Assembly (NCBI GenBank): GCA_945865935.1
Contig: CAMBFI010000014.1
Span: 1 to 64,000, forward strand
Length of the DNA stretch: 64,000 nt
DNA from: Bordetella parapertussis
Lineage (GTDB): Bacteria; Pseudomonadota; Gammaproteobacteria; Burkholderiales; Burkholderiaceae_B
Reading direction: 5' to 3'
Part shown: one piece after another, positions 61,120 through 64,000 of the stretch
Layout of the letters: every line of letters begins with the position of its first letter
How positions within the stretch are numbered: the stretch's first letter is position 1
The notes under the pieces: generated by a model
Database searches by the model: none
What the model saw: the letters and a program-made list of their open reading frames with translations, nothing else
Told to the model about the DNA's origin: nothing
Made by a program: the position numbers and the translations under genes

Positions 61120-62361
61120 TTAATGTTTAAACCGTTGTGGTGCGTAAGGACTTGGATCCACGCAAGGCGGTTCACCGTTTAGCATCTCAGCAAGCAAACG
61201 ACCCGCCACGGGTCCTAATGTGAAGCCTTGGTGTGCGTGGCCAAAGTTGAACCACAGCCCAGGATGGCGGGGCGCGGGACCCATTACTGGCAGCATGTCA
61301 GCAGTGCAAGGACGTGCGCCTAGCCACGGCGGCTCAGTCGAGGGCTGGCCGAGGTCGATCAATTCGCGCGCCATCGCCTCTGCCTTTGTCAATTGTACTG
61401 GGGTGGGGGACGCGTCGATGCACGCAAACTCTGCGCCTGTCGTCAGACGCAGGCCACGTTGCATGGGGGCCAAAGCGTAGCCGCGTTCGGCATCTAGCAA
61501 GGGCAGCCGTACCCGTGCCGGCACTGTGTAATGCTGGTGATAGCCGCGTTTGATGAATAGCGGAAAGCGATAGCCCAAGGTCCGAATCAAACCATCCGCC
61601 CAGGGGCCCAGAGCCAGCACCGCTTGCTGAGCTTGCACGGGACCGTCGGTCGTGTGCACTAACCAGCCCTTACCTTGCGCTCGTAAGCTTGAGGCGTCAC
61701 CTGTCATCACGCGCCCATTTCGCGCCATAAAGAGCTGTGCATAACGCGCCACCAAAGCGCCGGGATCGTTGACAGACCATGAGTCAAGCCAATGCACCGC
61801 GCCGGCCATGCGTTTACGCAGCGCTGGCTCGGCCTGGGCCAACTGGTCGGAGTTTTCATTGTGGGCGCGCACACCAAAGCGCGCATGTAAGTCCTCGGCT
61901 CGCTGCACCGCCTTGTCAAAGGATTGTGTCGTACGAAACACAAAACGAAAACCTTCTCGTGCAACCAAGTCCTGCGCACGCGCAGCGAGTATGAGCGGCT
62001 CGTGCTCGACGGTGGATAGGGCAATGAGGCGGCTGTAGGCCTGCGTGGCTAGTTCGTGACGAATAGGGTGTGAATGCTGCAGATAGCTTAGCAGTGACCC
62101 TGCCATTTGCCATAGGCCCCGAGCGTGCCAATTCACTTGAGCACCGTTTCCCCTCGCCACGTCCCACAAAAAACCAAGCTCGCGGGGGAAGGCATAGGGT
62201 TCGACGGCTTCGCGCTGGATGAGGCCCGCGTTACCCATGGAGGTTTCTTGGCCGGGTGACTGCCGATCTACTAACGTGACATCGAAACCGCGCTGCTGTA
62301 GATGCAAGGCGGTGCAGGTGCCAACCATGCCTGCGCCTAAAACAAGGATGGATGTATTCAT
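61120..62361 (-). CDS. FAD-dependent oxidoreductase, D-amino-acid-dehydrogenase-like
   Basis: A 413-residue DAO-family flavoprotein. The FAD loop is LVLGAGMVGTCTA at residues 6-18, and ETSMGNAGLIQ (arginine/flavin contact region) and FNFGHAHQGFTLGP near the end match DadA-type dehydrogenases. GAGG lies six bases before the ATG. Its GC content is clearly higher than that of the neighbours, suggesting recent transfer. Relatives act on D-amino acids, but a DadA-like FAD oxidoreductase has also been reported in thiodipropionate cleavage, so a role with the downstream act-acd pair is conceivable. Confidence 0.85.
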   Translation of the reverse strand: MNTSILVLGAGMVGTCTALHLQQRGFDVTLVDRQSPGQETSMGNAGLIQREAVEPYAFPRELGFLWDVARGNGAQVNWHARGLWQMAGSLLSYLQHSHPIRHELATQAYSRLIALSTVEHEPLILAARAQDLVAREGFRFVFRTTQSFDKAVQRAEDLHARFGVRAHNENSDQLAQAEPALRKRMAGAVHWLDSWSVNDPGALVARYAQLFMARNGRVMTGDASSLRAQGKGWLVHTTDGPVQAQQAVLALGPWADGLIRTLGYRFPLFIKRGYHQHYTVPARVRLPLLDAERGYALAPMQRGLRLTTGAEFACIDASPTPVQLTKAEAMARELIDLGQPSTEPPWLGARPCTADMLPVMGPAPRHPGLWFNFGHAHQGFTLGPVAGRLLAEMLNGEPPCVDPSPYAPQRFKH

Positions 62362-62798
62362 GACGCCCTCAATGTAAAACCCTCAATTTCTCGGCTACAT
62401 AACACAGTACTGCTAACTTCCACTGCTAAGGAGCGAGTTGGGCTCAGCCGATTTTATCTTGCATTTTGGATCTCGTAGAAGATCTGATGTGGAAAGCGTT
62501 TCAACGCCCAAGATTTGACCCCGTCAATGTCTAAGTCAATTGCTGAACCTGGGAGCCATTCGATCCGATGCCGCCTTCACCGCCGGCATCACTGCGATAA
62601 GGCGTTAGTTCTGATAAGGTATTTTTGGCGCTGGGTAGTTGTAATGACATTTTCCGAAAACTTCATTAAGCAAAAAACTCGAGCTGCGTTTATATCCAGT
62701 TAAAAGCCTACAAAAGTAAAAACCCCAGCGCGATGGCAGAGGTTTTTCAAACTCAAAGGGTGGCCCCAGACGGAACCGGCCGCGTTCTAGTGAAACCA
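62362..62798. other. Intergenic region with a second tRNA-end/terminator-like piece
   Basis: No credible gene. AAAAACCCC at 62718-62726, the shared loop AGCGCGA, and GGTTTTT at 62741-62747 form a weakened hairpin. It is followed by GGGTGGCCCCAGACGGAACC, which on the minus strand resembles a tRNA acceptor and T-arm. The layout repeats that at 51511-51590. The earlier part of the gap shows nothing I recognise. Confidence 0.35.
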
Positions 62799-63893
62799 TC
62801 ATTTGACCCGCAGCGCTGCAACTTCACGCATATTTAATCTAAGTCCTATGCCTGGTTCTTCTGGCATTTTAAGTGTGCTGTTTATTGCTTTGAGCGGCTG
62901 TTCAAGCATACGATCAAAAGAAATAACCGGGGAGTCGCTAGGAAAGTATTCCATGCATGTTGTCGCAACGGATGCGGCAGCACAGTGAATTGAAATATCG
63001 AAAAAATAATGAGGCATGATAGGCAAGTGCCAGGCGCTTGCCATGGAACTTATTTTCATCCACTCCGATATCCCTCCTACGACTGTTACATCCGGTTGCA
63101 GGATGTCAGCTGATTTTTTATCAATGATTTCTTTGAAACCCCAACGTGTGCATTCTTGCTCACCTGTCGCAATCGCCATGTCAAGCGCTTGGGCAATTTG
63201 TGCAGATCCGTCCATATTGTCTGGCATAGTGGGCTCTTCCATAAACAAGACATTAAGAGCTTCGAATTGCCTTCCAGCGCGTATCGCAAGTGTCGGGTCG
63301 TTGTAGCTATTGTTGGCATCTACCATTATGGAGTGGTTGTCACCAACGATTGAGCGAACAAGTTTTACACGCTCGACATCTTCGGAAATACTTCTAGCGC
63401 CTACACGCAGTTTAAATGCATTGAAACCTCTTTTGAGTAGTTCTTCAGTTTCCTCCGCGAGTCTCTTGAGCTCATGATCTGGGTAGTATCCTGAAAAACT
63501 AACGTAGCATGGAATTTCTGTACGATATCCACCTAAGAGCCGTCCGACAGGCTGCTGAAGTAGCTTGCCCGTTATATCCCATAATGCGATATCGATTGCG
63601 CTGATAGCGCGCAGAACAGCTCCTTTGCGACCTTGTAAGAGGTGGGAGTGATACATTTTTTGCCATAAACTTTCCTTCATCATTGGATCTTCACCAATGA
63701 GTAATTGGCCTAGTTCTTCAATTGCCGCATGCACAATCGCGCCACCTCTGGCGTAACTGATTCCTGTAACGCCTTCATTAGTATGAATTAGCAGAATATT
63801 GAACTCACGCGTGGTGTATGTGTTGTGTGAAATTTTGACAGGCTGATTTAATGGGATCGATACAACGATGTTGTCGAAACTTGTTATGTTCAT
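62799..63893 (-). CDS. Mandelate racemase/muconate lactonizing enzyme family protein
   Basis: A 364-residue enolase-superfamily enzyme. The acid-base set is visible: Lys161-x-Arg163 in FKLRVGA, metal ligands Asp192 (MVDANNSY), Glu219 (FMEEPTMPDN) and Glu245 (TGEQECTRW), Asp267 in QPDV and His295 in MPHYFF. The Lys plus His-Asp pair places it in the mandelate-racemase subgroup, whose members dehydrate or epimerise sugar acids and related hydroxyacids. It probably belongs with a gene continuing beyond the right edge. Confidence 0.9.
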   Translation of the reverse strand: MNITSFDNIVVSIPLNQPVKISHNTYTTREFNILLIHTNEGVTGISYARGGAIVHAAIEELGQLLIGEDPMMKESLWQKMYHSHLLQGRKGAVLRAISAIDIALWDITGKLLQQPVGRLLGGYRTEIPCYVSFSGYYPDHELKRLAEETEELLKRGFNAFKLRVGARSISEDVERVKLVRSIVGDNHSIMVDANNSYNDPTLAIRAGRQFEALNVLFMEEPTMPDNMDGSAQIAQALDMAIATGEQECTRWGFKEIIDKKSADILQPDVTVVGGISEWMKISSMASAWHLPIMPHYFFDISIHCAAASVATTCMEYFPSDSPVISFDRMLEQPLKAINSTLKMPEEPGIGLRLNMREVAALRVK

Positions 63894-63943
63894 GTGCGTA
63901 TCTCCGGTGTTTATTTTGCTCGAGCATAGCGCTTCAGGATAAG

Positions 63944-64000
63944 TTAGCCGAAATCGACGAGGGCTGGGGCGCCACGCAGAGCCATGATGATCTTCAATGC
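63944..64000 (-). CDS. C-terminal end of an unidentified gene (runs off the window)
   Basis: Eighteen codons and a TAA on the minus strand, ending MALRGAPALVDFG, open to the window edge and 50 bases upstream of the enolase-superfamily gene on the same strand. This fits the tail of an operon partner, but nothing can be said about the product. Confidence 0.45.
   Translation of the reverse strand, partial: ALKIIMALRGAPALVDFG

Noticed and set aside
60987-61175. A 62-codon minus-strand frame overlapping the flavoprotein end
   Set aside because: It begins inside the coding sequence of the flavoprotein gene in another frame, has no ribosome site and no domain I recognise.
62515-62703. A plus-strand frame of 62 codons in the last large gap
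   Set aside because: No ribosome site, unusual composition and no recognisable motif; probably chance.

Overview
This looks like a chromosomal window from a betaproteobacterium of the Burkholderiales, most likely Alcaligenaceae-like (inference). The basis is a GC content near 50 percent, seven orphan TctC/Bug solute-binding proteins, and many small acid- and CoA-catabolism enzymes. No complete rRNA or tRNA gene, CRISPR array, phage or intact insertion sequence was seen.

Layout. 0-9 kb: a partial SDR; a TerC-family protein behind a probable yybP-ykoY manganese riboswitch; a quinone-reductase-like enzyme coupled to a Bug protein; cytochrome b561; a sodium/solute symporter; and a metal-uptake operon (porin, binding protein, permease) with no ATPase gene. 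9-22 kb: Bug proteins beside single enzymes (malate/lactate dehydrogenase, RidA, hydrolases, PhzF), a Kef-type antiporter, and a small secreted protein built from exact 23-residue cysteine repeats. 22-28.4 kb: an orphan histidine kinase and a minus-strand catabolic cluster of aconitase X (two subunits), Bug, RraA and a split thiamine-diphosphate decarboxylase. 28.5-44.6 kb: ion channels, fumarylacetoacetase, isonitrile-hydratase-like protein, OsmC-YcaO fusion, secreted lipase and patatin, and an isochorismatase-Bug-SDR operon. 44.6-51 kb: HAD phosphatase, a second orphan kinase, Dps, nitronate monooxygenase, a double cupin and a ChaA exchanger.

49.8-57.9 kb is a decaying, plastic zone. It holds the tail of a duplicated isochorismatase, an internally deleted copy of an ATP-grasp ligase, an autotransporter barrel with a stop codon, an AT-rich orphan gene and half of a tRNA.

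58.2-60.7 kb holds the most specific prediction. An acyl-CoA-dehydrogenase-fold protein has Gln246 and Arg84 in place of the usual catalytic Glu arrangement, which matches what I recall of 3-sulfinopropionyl-CoA desulfinase (Acd). It lies directly downstream of a family III CoA-transferase (Act-like), suggesting breakdown of organosulfur acids such as 3-sulfinopropionate. A GC-rich amino-acid-dehydrogenase-like flavoprotein and a mandelate-racemase-family enzyme close the window.

Many start codons were moved from the longest reading frame to the one with a properly spaced Shine-Dalgarno sequence. All functions are read from motifs and family memory; no database search was possible.
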